In this document: piece by piece, positions 11,591 to 24,043 of the stretch
Position numbering within the stretch: position 1 is the first letter of the stretch
Layout: the number at the start of each line of letters is the position of its first letter
DNA from: Paramecium sonneborni
Lineage: Eukaryota; Ciliophora; Oligohymenophorea; Peniculida; Parameciidae
Direction of reading: 5' to 3'
NCBI GenBank assembly: GCA_905182985.1
Contig: CAJJDN010000136.1
Location: 255,038 to 319,037, forward strand
Length of the DNA stretch: 64,000 bases
Translations under genes and position numbers: made by a program
Notes under the pieces: model-generated
What the model saw: the letters and a program-made list of their open reading frames with translations, nothing else
The model's database searches: none
What the model was told of the DNA's origin: nothing

Positions 11591-14498
11591 ATGAAACAAC
11601 TACTCAAATTATTTGCAATGAACATTATATTGATAGCCAATATTATCTAAAGTTTATGGTGGATGTTATTAGCATTATATTTCATTAAACCAATAAATTA
11701 CTTTGTATTTTACTTACAAATTGGGTGTGTCACAATGAGGGTTTTATAGTAAATATTAATCACTAAAAATTATGGATTGTTTTTATTTGTGCATTTAGTA
11801 TCTCTCTGTTATTATGTATCATATATAGAATCCTTATTGCTTATGAATAATAATTACTCATTAGGCATCTTCTCAAATAGTTTATTAATTATTGTTACAT
11901 ATAATTCTTATTTGAAATTTGCAATTTAAAAATGGAGTTAGATTTGTAAATTAGGACTTCCTTTTTATGTAATTCTAAGACTCATATCAATGATATTTAT
12001 TTCATTCAGTTATTATTCATTAGAGAGCTTATTAATTATAATAGTTGTTTTGGTTTAATATTTGTTATAAACAGAAGAATCAATTTAAAGAATTCATGTT
12101 AATGATGATAATTGTTAAAAACTAAAAACTAAATTAAATGCTAAAATCCCAGAATTATAATTAAAAAGAATAGAAGAAACAGATTCACCAAAGCATTAAT
12201 AATAATCTTTATTAAAATCTTTTAGTAGAGTCTCACTAATCCAAACACCTTTAAAGAGTCAAAGCTTTTTAATAAATAATCAATAAAGTGATTCAAAAAT
12301 GGGATAGTTTTCTAATTTAACAAATCTGTCGAAATCTTAAAAGAATAATAGGTATTCTGAAAAATCAGATTTACAATTACACATATTTTATTAGAATCTT
12401 ATTAATATATTTCCTTAAGGAATATTGATATTAAACCAATATTAATAAGTTAGTTATATGAATAATAAATGTGAAAAACTATTAGAATGTTAAGGTGGGG
12501 AATCAGTTTTAGAAAAAATAAAGATTTGTGTCAATGATGCAAAAATGTCTGATAATGAAAATGAAATATCTAATTTGTTATAAACTGCTAAATCTAATAA
12601 ACAAATAAATTAATATACTCTTTAAAAAATAGTTAGGAAACTTTAAAATGAAAAAAGAAGAGTAGATATTTTAGATATACTTCTCTATCCATAAAAATAT
12701 TTTGGAATATTAGACTAGAAAGCAGAACCATTTTATCAAGAGGATTCAAAAACAGATTTATTAACATTTTAATAATAAGCGTTTATTTATGAATGGTTAA
12801 TGGAATCTGAATCATAAAAATAAATTAATCAAAAAAAATTGAAATTAATAATAATTCCAACATCAATAACAGGTTAACAATAAGAATACATATCTCTTCC
12901 TTCAATGATTAAATGTTCAAGTAAACTCAATATATAAATTAATAATGATGCCGAAGTTCCAGTTTTACTTATTATGATTAAAAATATCACTAGCAAACAT
13001 AAGTTTCAATAAATGAAGGATGAATAAATTATTCATCATAGTTTAATCAAATCCTTTTCACATGAATTAAGAACTCCATTAAATTCATGTTAACATATGT
13101 TAAATCTAATAAAATCTACAGTCTTAGATAATAATGTTTAAGAATATATAAACATTGCTAAATGTTCTATTACATTATTGATTCATTAAATTAATGACAT
13201 TCTTGATTATGCAGCCATTCAATCTTTCTCATTCTCTTATCATATAACAAGATTTACAATAAATTAAATTACTCAAGAAATTGAGAATCTTTATAAAATA
13301 TAAATGAAACATAAAAAAATTAAATTTATAATCAAAACTTAATAGTCTCTAAAGGATTCTATTATTTGTAATGATAAATAAAGAATACTTTAAATTTTGG
13401 TTAATTTATTAAATAATGCTGCTAAATATACAAAAGAAGGAGGAAAGGTTAAGTTAAGTATTAAATAGAAAAGTTTATCAAATCTTAATATCTAAGTAAA
13501 AGATAATGGAATTGGAATTGAAGATGATAAATTATCTTTAATTAAAAATAGTTTAAATGGTATTTTTGAATTTGGAGCTAGATTGAAAACACATTAAGTT
13601 ACTTAAAAAACAGGTTTAGGATTAGATATTGCAGCTAAATTAGTAGAAGGTTTAGTTGAATCAAATAATAATGAATTAATAATAAGTTCTATTAAAAATT
13701 AGGGAACAAAAGTTTAATTTTAAATTTAAAATTTTTTGACTGCAACTAATGATTAATTTTAATCTTCAAATTTAGTATCTTAATTAACTGGAAGATTTAA
13801 TTAATCAGGTATTTAATACACATTAAGTGAAAGAAAATTTGAAGACAGAATGCAAATGAAATAGATTAATTCAAAATCAGATTAAGATATATAATTTTAG
13901 GAAAATTTTGTGTATGAATCAGAATCATCACTTAATACACCTTAATTAAATGATATTGAGAGATAACCTTAAATTTCTTTACCTATCAGTCCAGATTATT
14001 TCTCTCATAAATTTATTTCATCTTGTAAAAATATATTACGATTTGATTCTATTCTTAAAAGTATTTAATTATGTGATTAATGTGTACATGTTTTAATTGT
14101 TGATGATATTCCATTTAATTAAATTGCACTTAAATTGATGCTCAAACATTATTAAATTGAAGCTGATCAAGCATTTGATGGATTTTAAGCCATAGATAAA
14201 GTAAAGGCAAAATTAGAAAAACATTGTTTTACTTATAAATTAATTTTTATGGATATTGAAATGCCTGGAATTAATGGCTTTTAAACTAGTAAATAAGTAT
14301 AATTTATGTAATATTTAGATTAATGAATTAACATAAAGCCAATCGACAATAGTTATATGTTCAGCTTATGATACTTAAGAAAATTTTATTGAAGGATAAA
14401 AAGTAGGTATTTCCACATTTCTTCCTAAACCTGTAAAATAGGATGAATTAGAGGAAGTTTTGAAAACACTCTTTTAAATTAAAAGGAATTATAATTGA
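11591..14498 (+). CDS. membrane hybrid histidine kinase with receiver domain
   Basis: Paralogue of the preceding gene, 961 aa after one 22-nt intron. It starts MKQLLKLFAMNIILIANI. About six hydrophobic segments occupy the first 175 residues, followed by a Ser/Gln-rich linker and the shared sensor region (IFYQNLINIFPQGILILNQ). The H-box SFSHELRTPLN is at about 487, the N-box LVNLLNNAAKYT at about 603 and the G-boxes DNGIGI and KTGLGLDIA follow. The receiver has LIVDDIPFNQIA, phosphoacceptor Asp in FMDIEMPG (about 886) and FLPKPV. All catalytic and phosphotransfer residues are intact. No separate histidine phosphotransfer protein or output regulator is seen nearby, so the downstream partner is unknown. 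Confidence 0.92.
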
Positions 14499-15587
14499 TC
14501 TTTTTATTATTATATTATTATTTGTATAGAATACTATGAACTTCTTAAAATTTATACATCTAAAATCAAACTAAAAAATAATACAGAAAATCATTAACTA
14601 GATAAATTTAATATCAATATTGATTTTAAACATTATTTTTATTTTAAAAAGCTTGCTATTTTGGATTATCATAAATCATCACCTCTGTTAAACTTCATTT
14701 TTCATATGATTTTAATAATGATATCTAATCTAATTAATAGATATGAACATTAAGAAAAACAAATTTTAAAAAATAATATTAGAGAAAAAGGACTAAGACA
14801 TATATATTTTTGAATTAGAAACAAGGAGAAATATATTTATTTTTAATAAATCAAAAAAACTGCTTTATTAAATGGAAAAAGATTAATAGTACAAGAATCA
14901 AGAGTTGATACTGTCAAAACTTAATATTTTTTGTTTTAGTACTAAAATATGAATATGGAAAATTTCTAATAAATCTTACAAAATAAAAAATAATATATAT
15001 GATGACTGGAAATATATTATTAAATTCTATTCATCATCAAGGCAAACAATTATGAATCTCCAGTTTGAGAAAAACACAAAAATTAATTTTGTTAAAATTT
15101 TTCTTTAGAATCAAATAAAATTTTAAAACTAAAATTTTTTAATTTTAAACATTTTGGATTTTTTATATGAAAATTTCATAAAGAGAGTCGATAAATTTTA
15201 TTCCTCAATTAATGAATTAATTAGGATAGAAATAAATCTTATTTTCAACCATTAGAGAATAATTTGATTATAAAAATATAATAATTATTATAGTAATACT
15301 AATTAATTTAGATGTGAATATAATAGAAAAAATTGTTTAAAAATTTGACTGCATTAAATAATTTAAAAGTATGAACGTTTTTAATGATTTATAATAATAC
15401 TTAATCTAAAGAAAGTAATATAAAATAATTTATAAAAAATATTTGATTTTTAACTAAACAACTCTAAAATTATCAAATTATTTCTCAAAAGGGGAGTATG
15501 ATGATTATTAGTATTTAATTGAGTAGGAGAAGAGAAAGAATTGAGATAAGAAAAAAGAAATTTGAAATAATTATATTAATTAGTTAA
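14499..15587. other. 1.1-kb gap with possible sensor-protein relic
   Basis: No intact gene seen. On the plus strand around 14650-14950 two short open stretches look coding (KLAILDYHKSSPLLNFIF, then ETRRNIFIFNKSKKLLYQ). Their style resembles the membrane-to-cytoplasm junction of ciliate sensor kinases or cyclases. TGA codons end each within about 60 codons and no catalytic motif follows. From 15000 to 15587 only AT-rich sequence is seen. A relic of a fourth kinase-like gene is possible but unproven. Confidence 0.3.
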
Positions 15588-17267
15588 ATGATTATTGTTA
15601 TATTATGTGTAATTACTTTGTGTAATTCAAATGAGATATATGTAAATACAATAAGACCTAAGTTTAATCCATCAGAGACATATACATATTATTAATTACC
15701 ATATTGTAAACCAAATGATTTGGAAGAGGTGATTGAAAGTTTGGGATAATAGTTATCTGGTGATTAATAGATGAAATCATTATATAAGTTTGATGAGAAT
15801 ATAGAGGATAAATAGGTATGTTAAAAAAATGTAACAAAAATGGAAATGTAGAAATGGATGGATGCAATAGATTAAGAATATATAGTTGAATTTTATATAG
15901 GGGATTAAATAATGCATGATATAGTAGGAATATTTGAAAATGGTTAATATTATCTTAAGAATAGAATAACATTTAATTTATATAAGTCTAATGATAAGAG
16001 ATTAATGTATGGTAATATAACAAGAAGTGATAAAGATTTCATAGAAATAAATTCATAAGTAGATGGAATCGAAATTAGATTTTATTATAGTGTAATAATA
16101 AAGTAATATAATGAATTGATGAATGTCCATGATCATAGTGTGAAATGGCATTTATTAATATTTAAAAGCATAATAATATTAGTATTAGTTATAATTGTAA
16201 GTGGAGTATTAAGAAGATCAATATTAAATGATTATAGTAATATTCCAGATGAAGAGAATGAAATAGAACCATAAGGATGGAAGGCAATTAAAATAGAGTC
16301 ATTAATGCCTCCATCCAATCGAATAGTATTTTCTGCATTACTTGGTACAGGAATCCATTTTTTAATAACAATTCTAGCGTTGTTAATTTTAGGATCATTT
16401 GAGTTGTTTGAAACACATAAGGGATCAATAAAATCAGCAGGAATAATCATATACAGTTTTGGCGGATGTAAGTAGAATAGTGATTCAATATTATTATAGC
16501 AATTAATGGGTATTACTGTGGGAAGTTTTATAAATTTTATGGAGGAAAGAGTTGGTTATTAAATTTATTTATTACTGCAGTATTATTTCCAGTATCTGCA
16601 ATTTCTATTCTGTTTATGATAGATGTACTATCGTATTTATTTGGTACTACTACGACTCTTTCATTTACATCTATATTTTCTGTTGGATTTATTCTAACAG
16701 TTGTATATCTGCCATTAACAATAATAGGCGGTGTTACAGGTAGATTAAGAACTATTGATGAATTGTTTGAAAAAAGATTAAAGAAGAAATTTAAAATCTC
16801 AAATTATTATTTTCTATCAAAAGGATGTCTCTATGGAATAATACCTTTTATGTATATAGATAGATTCAATTAATAGATCTATCATTATAGAATTGTATTA
16901 CATCTTACAGAGTACGTGGAGTGATTAACTATTTGAGTAGTATACATTGTTAATCTTTTCTTATATTTAATTATTGATCATTGTTGGTTGTTTATCCATC
17001 ATCCAAACTTATTAATAATTAAATTAAGGAAATTACAATTGGTAATGGATATCATTCTTAAATGGAGGATAATCTATCATTTACATATTTGGATTTATAT
17101 TTTGCTATTATTATTTTGTAAATATGCATGGATTTTTTTAATTTTTATTTTATTTTTCAGAAAGTATCCTAGCATGTTTTGTTTTATGGATGATGTTAGG
17201 TTCTGTAAGTTATTGGATATCATTAAAATTTGTGATATATATTTATACATCAAATAAATATTTATGA
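15588..17267 (+). CDS. TM9SF/nonaspanin multi-spanning membrane protein
   Basis: Transmembrane 9 superfamily protein; relatives act in endosome/Golgi trafficking and adhesion. 540 aa after two introns of 32 and 25 nt. It begins with a signal peptide (MIIVILCVITLCNSNEIYVN) and a lumenal domain with ETYTYYQLPYC and KVSGD-type spacing, then about nine hydrophobic segments. Family landmarks visible after splicing are PPSNRIVFSALLGTGIHFL, KFYKFYGGKSW, VYLPLTIIGGVTGR, IIPF followed by IIIELYYILQSTW, and the C-terminal FVNMHGFFQFLFYF. The 25-nt intron sits inside the IIPF...IELYY motif. The length is close to the shorter family members. The last residues before TGA are YTSNKYL, lacking the usual Lys-rich retrieval tail. 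Confidence 0.9.
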
Positions 17268-17312
17268 GCAATTTGTCATTTCTAATTAAAATATTAATTA
17301 TTAATTATAATT

Positions 17313-18935
17313 ATGAATAAAGAAATCTTGCCTTATGAAGCTATGTTGTATATTGAACCATACTTACATTCATCTACAGAAGAAATTAACAAAAGAGACT
17401 TAATGAATTTATGTCTTGATCGTATTAAAGCTTATTAAAAAGTTTATTAGTAATAATTCTCTTTTATTTAGGTTGTTTGGATAAATAGATTAAGCTGAAT
17501 TATCAAAAGATGAAAAAAGATCAACAGAATTAAATTCTAAAGCCATTAAAATTTATAATGAATATCAATGTTATGATAACAATGATTAGTTTTGGATTCA
17601 AGATAATGCCGCGCATTTTTTTTTAGAATTAGCATATTCCGAAACTGATGAAAGAATCAATGAATTCATTAAATATTAAAGACAACTATTTTAAATTAGG
17701 TGTGAAGAATATCTTAAATATGATGAAAACAATTAAAGATTAATTAAAATGTATCAAATGTTATTGGATGATAAAGATTAAATCATCAAACTTACTCAAC
17801 AAGATTGGGAAGAAGAATTACCTAAAATATATCGATTGCCTAATTAAACTAATAATTTAGGACGATAAATTGTATTGGGAACTGGAAAGGCCTAATTAAG
17901 ACAATTTAATAATAGTAAAAATTATCTAAAATTCTTTAAAGTATGTATCTAATCTATAAATTTAGATACCTTTTTATAATGTATTGAATACTGTCTCTTA
18001 ATTACATACATATATTAAAAATGGATATGCTTATATTCATGCTGATGAATTGTAAGTAGATTATTATTAATTCTTAGAAAATTCTGCTTATTAGATGTCT
18101 TCTTGGGAAGAATGAAAAAAAGAATGTAATCTAATCAAAACTAATATCAATATGAATTATTGAAATAGGATGAAGACATTGTTAATATGTTTAAGGCAAT
18201 CATATCAACTGATTCAGGTATTTTAAGTTAAAAATAAAATAATTTTGAGTAAGACTCTCTAAATGCATCGACAGTAAAATAATAATCAAAAGAGTAAGAT
18301 TAAAAATTAATATTTTTTAAGTTATTTTCCTCTTTGTATGGAGTATTTAATTGATAAATTGGAGGTCAATCATCATTTGAAACATTCTGGTAGATAATAG
18401 ATTTAATTATTTTTTAAATCAGCTGGAATGAAATTGAATGAAGCTATTAAATATTTGAGAAGTAATTATTAAACATTATTAAAGTGTAGTTTTAATAAAA
18501 GATAAGTGAATAAGATTTTGATAAGAATTATCTCTACAATATTAGACATAATTATGGTTAGGAGGGTAAAAGAGAAAATTATTAATGTTTTACATGTGCA
18601 TACAATATGGTAAGATTATATCATTATATAAATAATAGAAATAAAATCCAGGAAATGATGAATATCATGGATGTCCAATAAAGAGTTTTAATTCTGATGC
18701 CCTTGAGAAATACTTAAAGTTTAAGAACTATTAAGAAACAGACATAAAAAAAGTACTCGATTTAAAAAAATAAAACCATTTCTAATTGGCTTGCACTGAA
18801 ATCTGGCATGCTAAAAATAAGAATAGTCAAGTTAATATAATTATTGATAATCCGGTTGTATTCTATAGAGAATCCTTGAATCATCACAAAAAGGTTTAAT
18901 TAAAAATTGAAACAGAAGAACCAATAACAAATTGA
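17313..18935 (+). CDS. PRIM2: DNA primase large subunit
   Basis: Regulatory subunit of the polymerase alpha-primase complex that makes RNA primers in the nucleus. Six introns (22, 25, 26, 28, 23 and 29 nt) leave 489 aa, close to the human length of 509. The N-terminal helical domain has LPYEAMLYIEPYL, then DNAAHFFLELAYSETDE and LPKIYRLP. The C-terminal iron-sulfur domain is well conserved: FPLCMEYLIDKLEVNHHLKH, GRQQIQLFFKSAGM, YLYNIRHNYGQEGKR, DEYHGCP and FQLACTEIW. The four cysteines expected to hold the 4Fe-4S cluster are present in FPLC, CFTC, YHGC and QLAC. Introns 4 (18294-18321) and 5 (18462-18484) end AAG rather than TAG. Both are needed to keep the conserved frame. Confidence 0.93.
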
Positions 18936-19044
18936 TTAATATATATATATATGTATAAAATGAATTAGAAAATTCATAAAGTTAGTTAGAATTATAGAAA
19001 TAACTATATGAAAATATTGTTCTTTAATCATTAATTTATTTATT

Positions 19045-20031
19045 ATGTCAATAACTGTTTCGAATTGCTAACAGATTTGTGGTTCACCATTAAACAACAG
19101 TACAGCTAAAAACTTATGGACATTTTCAAAATCAGATAGATTTGGAAATTTGGCAAATCCTGTTAAGTATTGGATGTGAATTAAAAGTAGTTGTGGAAAG
19201 GCTTTTTATGATTTGCCAACATAAATAGAGAAGCGATCAGCTGGAATAGGGAAAGGAACAAAGTAAAGAGATTAAAATATATATATACAAGAACTGATTT
19301 TACAAAAGTTGTATTTACAACTCCATCTCCATAATAATACAATATAGCAAGTGATGTTGAGATAAATTAAAAGAAGGCAAAAGGCAATAAATTTGGAATG
19401 AGTCGAGAGAAGATGGCAAGTACAGGAATATTAGGGAATTTAAATTCAAAGACTCCAGGTAGATAAATATAAAGATAATAATAGCTCCTGGAACATATGA
19501 TTTAGGTTCAACATTAAGTGATATACGTTATACAATGAGATAGAGACCAAAGACAAATTTTATGGTGTTAACTGGTAAAGAAATTCCAGGTCCAGGGACT
19601 TATGAATCATTACCTGCAGTGAATCCTGTAGGTAAATATCCAATATCGAAATATAACAATTCTTGTGCTACATTATTCAACCCAAAGAATTCAAAGAGAT
19701 TCGTTAAAGATTTTTGTAAGTGTTTTTAAACTTAATAAGTTTAGCCACAAATTTATAAGCTCCTGGACCAGGAACTTATCCTGTAGATAAAACAGGAATT
19801 TAAAAGGATGGACATTATTTCATTTCAAAATTCCATTCTTCTAATGTTAGAAGTTTTCCAAAAGAATCAAGAAGAACAGGATCAGTTGGAAAAGGTAATA
19901 TGTAAATATTTACATTAGCTGGAACACCTGCTCCAGGCAGTTATAGATTACCATCTGAATTTGGATATTATGAATCAAGAAATAGAAATAGAAGTGCAGG
20001 AGATATAGGTGAAACTAAACCTTAATAATGA
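19045..20031 (+). CDS. SHIPPO/ODF3-like PGP-repeat protein
   Basis: Sperm-tail PG-rich repeat (SHIPPO) protein; such proteins bind ciliary or other microtubules. 285 aa after five introns (21, 29, 26, 29 and 24 nt). Repeats visible are APGTYDLGSTL, IPGPGTYESLPAVNP, APGPGTYPVDKTG and APAPGSYRLPSEF. The repeats are about 50-70 residues apart, separated by basic Ser/Phe-rich stretches such as SREKMASTGILG. Two introns split the Pro-Gly motif itself (CCA-G|intron|CT-CCT). The first intron ends AAG and the second CAAG. A second SHIPPO gene lies on the other strand at 26149-27030. Confidence 0.87.
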
Positions 20032-20264
20032 TAGTGATAATCAATATCAATTTATATGGATTTTTATAAATCAATTATTTTCTTCTATCTTTTAAGATTA
20101 CAAATATATTTTAAATTATTTCTTTATTAATTTTAAGTATCTTCTTATTATTATAATATATACATATATCATTAATTAATATGATTTATATAGATAATAA
20201 TAATTATATAGCATTTATTTACTTTTAAAATATAATTTTATTAATAAATATATTTAACGAATTC

Positions 20265-22329
20265 ATGGATTAACAGCTATCATATTACTAAACTCAATAA
20301 TTTCTAGAACCCAATCAAGATCCTAATTAGTCTTAAAGATCTAAATCAAATACAAGAGATCTTCTCACTTCTCCCAATATTGTTTATGTTACTAGAACAC
20401 TTCCATAATAACAAACATAACCACCAATTAGATTAGAAACTCAACAAATGAAACCTTCCTAATCTCATTATAATATTAAAGTTTAAGAAATTGTCAAAGT
20501 CATCGAACCATCTAGAGAAGAACTTGAATTTTATAAAAACAAATGTTCTTTATATGAAAAATAAATTTAAGAACTATCTAATGAAAATCATAGACTCAAA
20601 ACTAATTGCCAAGAAAAAATTACATATATTGAAGATACCCATAGAATCTAATAATTAGAAAATAATTTATAATAATATTAAATTGAACTTAATAGAGTAA
20701 ATACTCTCCTTAGAGAAACTACTAATGAAACAGAATAATATAAAATTAAACTTAATTAAATGAACCAATAATTTATGGTCTTCCAATAAAATCAAGTGGA
20801 ATTCGAAAGAATCAAAAAAGGTTCGTAAGACAATGAATAATATTGGCAAAATGAAATTTAAAGATTGAATATACTTGTCTCTCAAAGTCAATCTTAATTA
20901 TAATAAATGTAAAAAACTTTAATAGAATCCAAAAAATATGAGTAATCATATATTTAGTAACAATAAGTACAAGGATAATTAACTACTGAACTTGAAAGAA
21001 TTACTACTTTACTTAAATAAAAATCAGAAGAATATGAACAATCCAAATCAACATATATTTAAGAAGTAGAAATTCTCTCCAAAAGATTAAAAGAATTAGA
21101 ACTTGAAATTTCAAACCTTAAAAATAAGGAAATCAATTATAAATAAACTATTGAAGATTAAAATAAGGAAAATCATAATCTTTCTGATAAATTTATGAAT
21201 GATATACTCAATAAAAATGAAGAAATTTCTAAATTATAATCTATTATTTAAACACTTTAAATCACTTTATAAGATACTTCCAAATATTAAGAATATGAAA
21301 TTAGATCCAAATTATAAAATGAGGAAATTAATAATCTAAATCAAAAAATTAGAAGTAAATAAGATGAATTAGATAAGTATAAATAATAATTCATTATATA
21401 TCAAAATTAATTATAAGAATATTAAAAATATACAGATTATGAAATCAAATATTAAAACTTAGCACAAGAATTTGATAGAGTCAATAATTCATTTATGATT
21501 AAATTATAAGAAAATGATCAATTAAGAAATTGTATTGCCAAATTATAAATCACACTTAATGATCATTATAAAGTAGAAGATTACGAAAATAAAATTGCAT
21601 TATAAAATCAAGAGATTGATCGTTTACATTAAAGTCTTTAACATAAAATTGAAGAAATAGATAGACTTACTAATGAAAATAATAGAATTACCTAAATATT
21701 GAGATAAAGAAATGAAGAATTAGAAAATTTAAAATATAAATTATAAGATATTACTTAAATAAAAGAATATTAATAGAGGTATGCCTTATTAAGTACTGAA
21801 ATTGAGAGATTAACTGTTTAATTAAGGAATAAGAATGAAGAAATAGAAAAAATTAGATCATAGTTTTCTTAATTTTAATTAAGTGAAGCTAATAAATTAA
21901 AAGAATTAGAATAAAAAAATGTTGTTTATTCTACTGAAATTGAAAGATTAAGCAATTTATTGAAAATTAAATTATAAGAAATTGAGTAAAATAAAGTGAC
22001 AATTAAATAGTTGTAAGAGGAATTGGATAATTAAAAAATAAAAATTATCAATTAAATGGATGTTACAACTTTTAATGAAAAAATTACTTAACTATCTTAA
22101 GAAGTAGATTCATGGAAGACTCAATTTATTAATTTAAATAGAGAATATCATAAATAATAAGAATAACTTATTTTGTCAAATGCTGAACTTGATACTTTCA
22201 AGAAGTAAAAAAATGGATAAATTAAAGTAAATATTTATTTAAATCTATTTTTAGGTCGATTAATATGAGAATCAGAATTCTAAAATTTCATAATATCAAT
22301 ACGGAACATTAACGAATAGAAATTTTTGA
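20265..22329 (+). CDS. long coiled-coil protein
   Basis: 678 aa after one 28-nt intron near the 3' end. A Gln/Ser/Pro-rich head of about 90 residues (MDQQLSYYQTQQFLEPNQ) is followed by about 560 residues of nearly unbroken coiled coil, very rich in Gln, Glu, Asn and Leu, with heptad-like units such as EIERLTVQLRNKNEEIEKI. No globular domain or membrane segment is seen. Most Gln codons are TAA or TAG. It could be a cytoskeletal or basal-body scaffold, but the sequence alone does not say which. It is 44 bp upstream of the next gene, also coiled coil and on the same strand. Confidence 0.8.
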
Positions 22330-22373
22330 GGATTTGAAATAATACTATACATTTATATATAAATTTATTGTTA

Positions 22374-23241
22374 ATGAGCAATTTAGAGGGTCTCAATGAA
22401 GTATTTTAAATTTCAATTGTTAAAACTAGAACTATAAGTACAATAGATAAAAAGGGTATTTGAAATGGGAATTGGGGAATAAAGATGTTAATGGTGCTTT
22501 TGATGCATAGTAGTCTTAGATTGATAAAGGGTTCAATACAAAAGAAAGAAGAGCAAATACGATAGGATCAATTACAGAGAAATCAGGATTACAATCTGAA
22601 AGGAGTTTAGATTAATCAAATGCACATGAACATGTTTGTTGTAATAAATTGGATGATCTTAGTAAACAATATGTATAAATATAATTATTATTCAGTAACT
22701 AATAATAAATGAACAAATGAACAAATTGTCTGAATTAAATTATCTCATTTAGTAACATTCTAAATTATTAATTGAATCGTATAATTAAGGATTAGAAGAT
22801 GCAAAAAATGCTAAGCACAAAGAATAGCAGATATTAGAAAATAATAGATTACTTAGAGAAAGAGATCGATAAATTTAAGAATGGGAAGAGAGATATTAAA
22901 AAGAAAAAAAGATTGGAGAAGAAAGAGAAGAGGAGATTAAGTAATTTTAATAAAATCTATTAAAGAGAATTAGAAAATAGGATTAAAGAATTATCAATCA
23001 ATGTTACAGTAACTACTAATACAGAAGGATTAGAAGAAGAGAAAAATCAATGGAAAAATAAGTTTATTTAATTAAATAAGCAGTTTAATGAGACAGAGTA
23101 ATAAGTTGTTGTTTTGGAAAATGAAATTGATATGTTGAAACAGCAATAAAAAAAGTCTGAAGTTAAGGTATCTTTTATAATATTATCAATTAGACTACTA
23201 CTAGAAGAAGAACAATAGCAAAAGAAATATCTTAACCTTGA
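22374..23241 (+). CDS. coiled-coil protein
   Basis: 254 aa after four introns (29, 23, 25 and 26 nt). The start MSNLEGLNENYKYNRQKG needs the first intron to remove a TGA. A short head with GAFDAQQSQIDKGFNTKE and ITEKSGLQSERSL is followed by CCNKLDDLSKQY. The rest is a Glu/Lys/Gln coiled coil to the end (KTTTRRRTIAKEISQP). The third intron (22941-22965) ends AAG. Not recognised as any named family. It may act with the coiled-coil protein just upstream, but this is only proximity. Confidence 0.75.
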
Positions 23242-23677
23242 AAAATTTTGTTATTCAAAATATATAAAATTAATTTTTAATTTTAATAAATAACTATAAT
23301 AATTCCGTTTTCATTTTATAATGTAATATTTGTCTAACTTATGATCTTAACAAATTTTCAATATTATATCATTTTATGATATATAAAATTCTTTAACTAT
23401 TCAAATTAGACTTGTTAACTTGATTTAGAACATTTATCTTATGTCTAATATCAATATAAGTCAAAAATATCTTATATGGTTTAAATTAAATTGGTCTAGA
23501 AAATGGACTAATCTAGTTATTTAAATAAGTAATAATATATCATATAAACAAGATCATATCAAATAATAATAATTTGAAATAATGCTTTAAATTTGATAAG
23601 ATTTTTTAACAATCATGAATCATCATTTACACAATCTGTAATAGAATATATATATAAAAATAATAACTGGAGATAAG
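23242..23677. other. AT-rich gap, nothing recognised
   Basis: About 435 bp with no convincing ORF on either strand. Confidence 0.5.
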
Positions 23678-24043
23678 ATGATAGGGGAAATCAAAAAAGA
23701 GATTAAAAAATAAATTTAGATATTTATATTAATATACATAAATCCAGAGAGATTGAATGAATCTTGTGTATAAGAGTTTAAATTAAATTTAGGATAAAAA
23801 TCTTTGAGTAACAAGTATCAACATTTAATAAAGATTTACAATGAAAGAGCAGAGATATTAAAAAGATTAGAGAATATATTGTAGTATCTAGGTAGATTAA
23901 GAAGGAGAGAGTTAAGTATAAATAAGTAGGTAATAATTATTTTAGTTTTGATTATTAAGTAATAATTATTTATATGTTTATAAATGAAATTAATATAATT
24001 CACTTTATAAGAAAGGATCGATTTAATGAAGATCTTCTTCTGA
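23678..24043 (+). CDS. small hypothetical helical protein
   Basis: Open frame of 121 codons from MIGEIKKEIKKQ to a TGA. The middle looks coding (PERLNESCVQEFKLNLG, KYQHLIKIYNERAEILKRLE) with amphipathic helices; the last 30 codons are low-quality and may lie beyond a real exon. The 3' end would overlap the convergent kinase gene by 44 bp. No family recognised. It could be the last exon of a gene whose 5' part has decayed. Confidence 0.35.

Noticed and set aside
8539..14498. Recently acquired bacterial two-component genes
   Set aside because: Codon use, short introns and Gln codons are fully ciliate, and the three copies are clearly local duplicates.
16616..16873. Standard-code ORF as a separate small membrane protein
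   Set aside because: It is an internal exon of the TM9SF gene; splicing the flanking introns joins it to conserved sequence on both sides.
18050..18130. Frameshift in the primase gene near GAAGAATGA
   Set aside because: A 26-nt intron (gtaagtag...cttag) removes the shift and restores the conserved frame.
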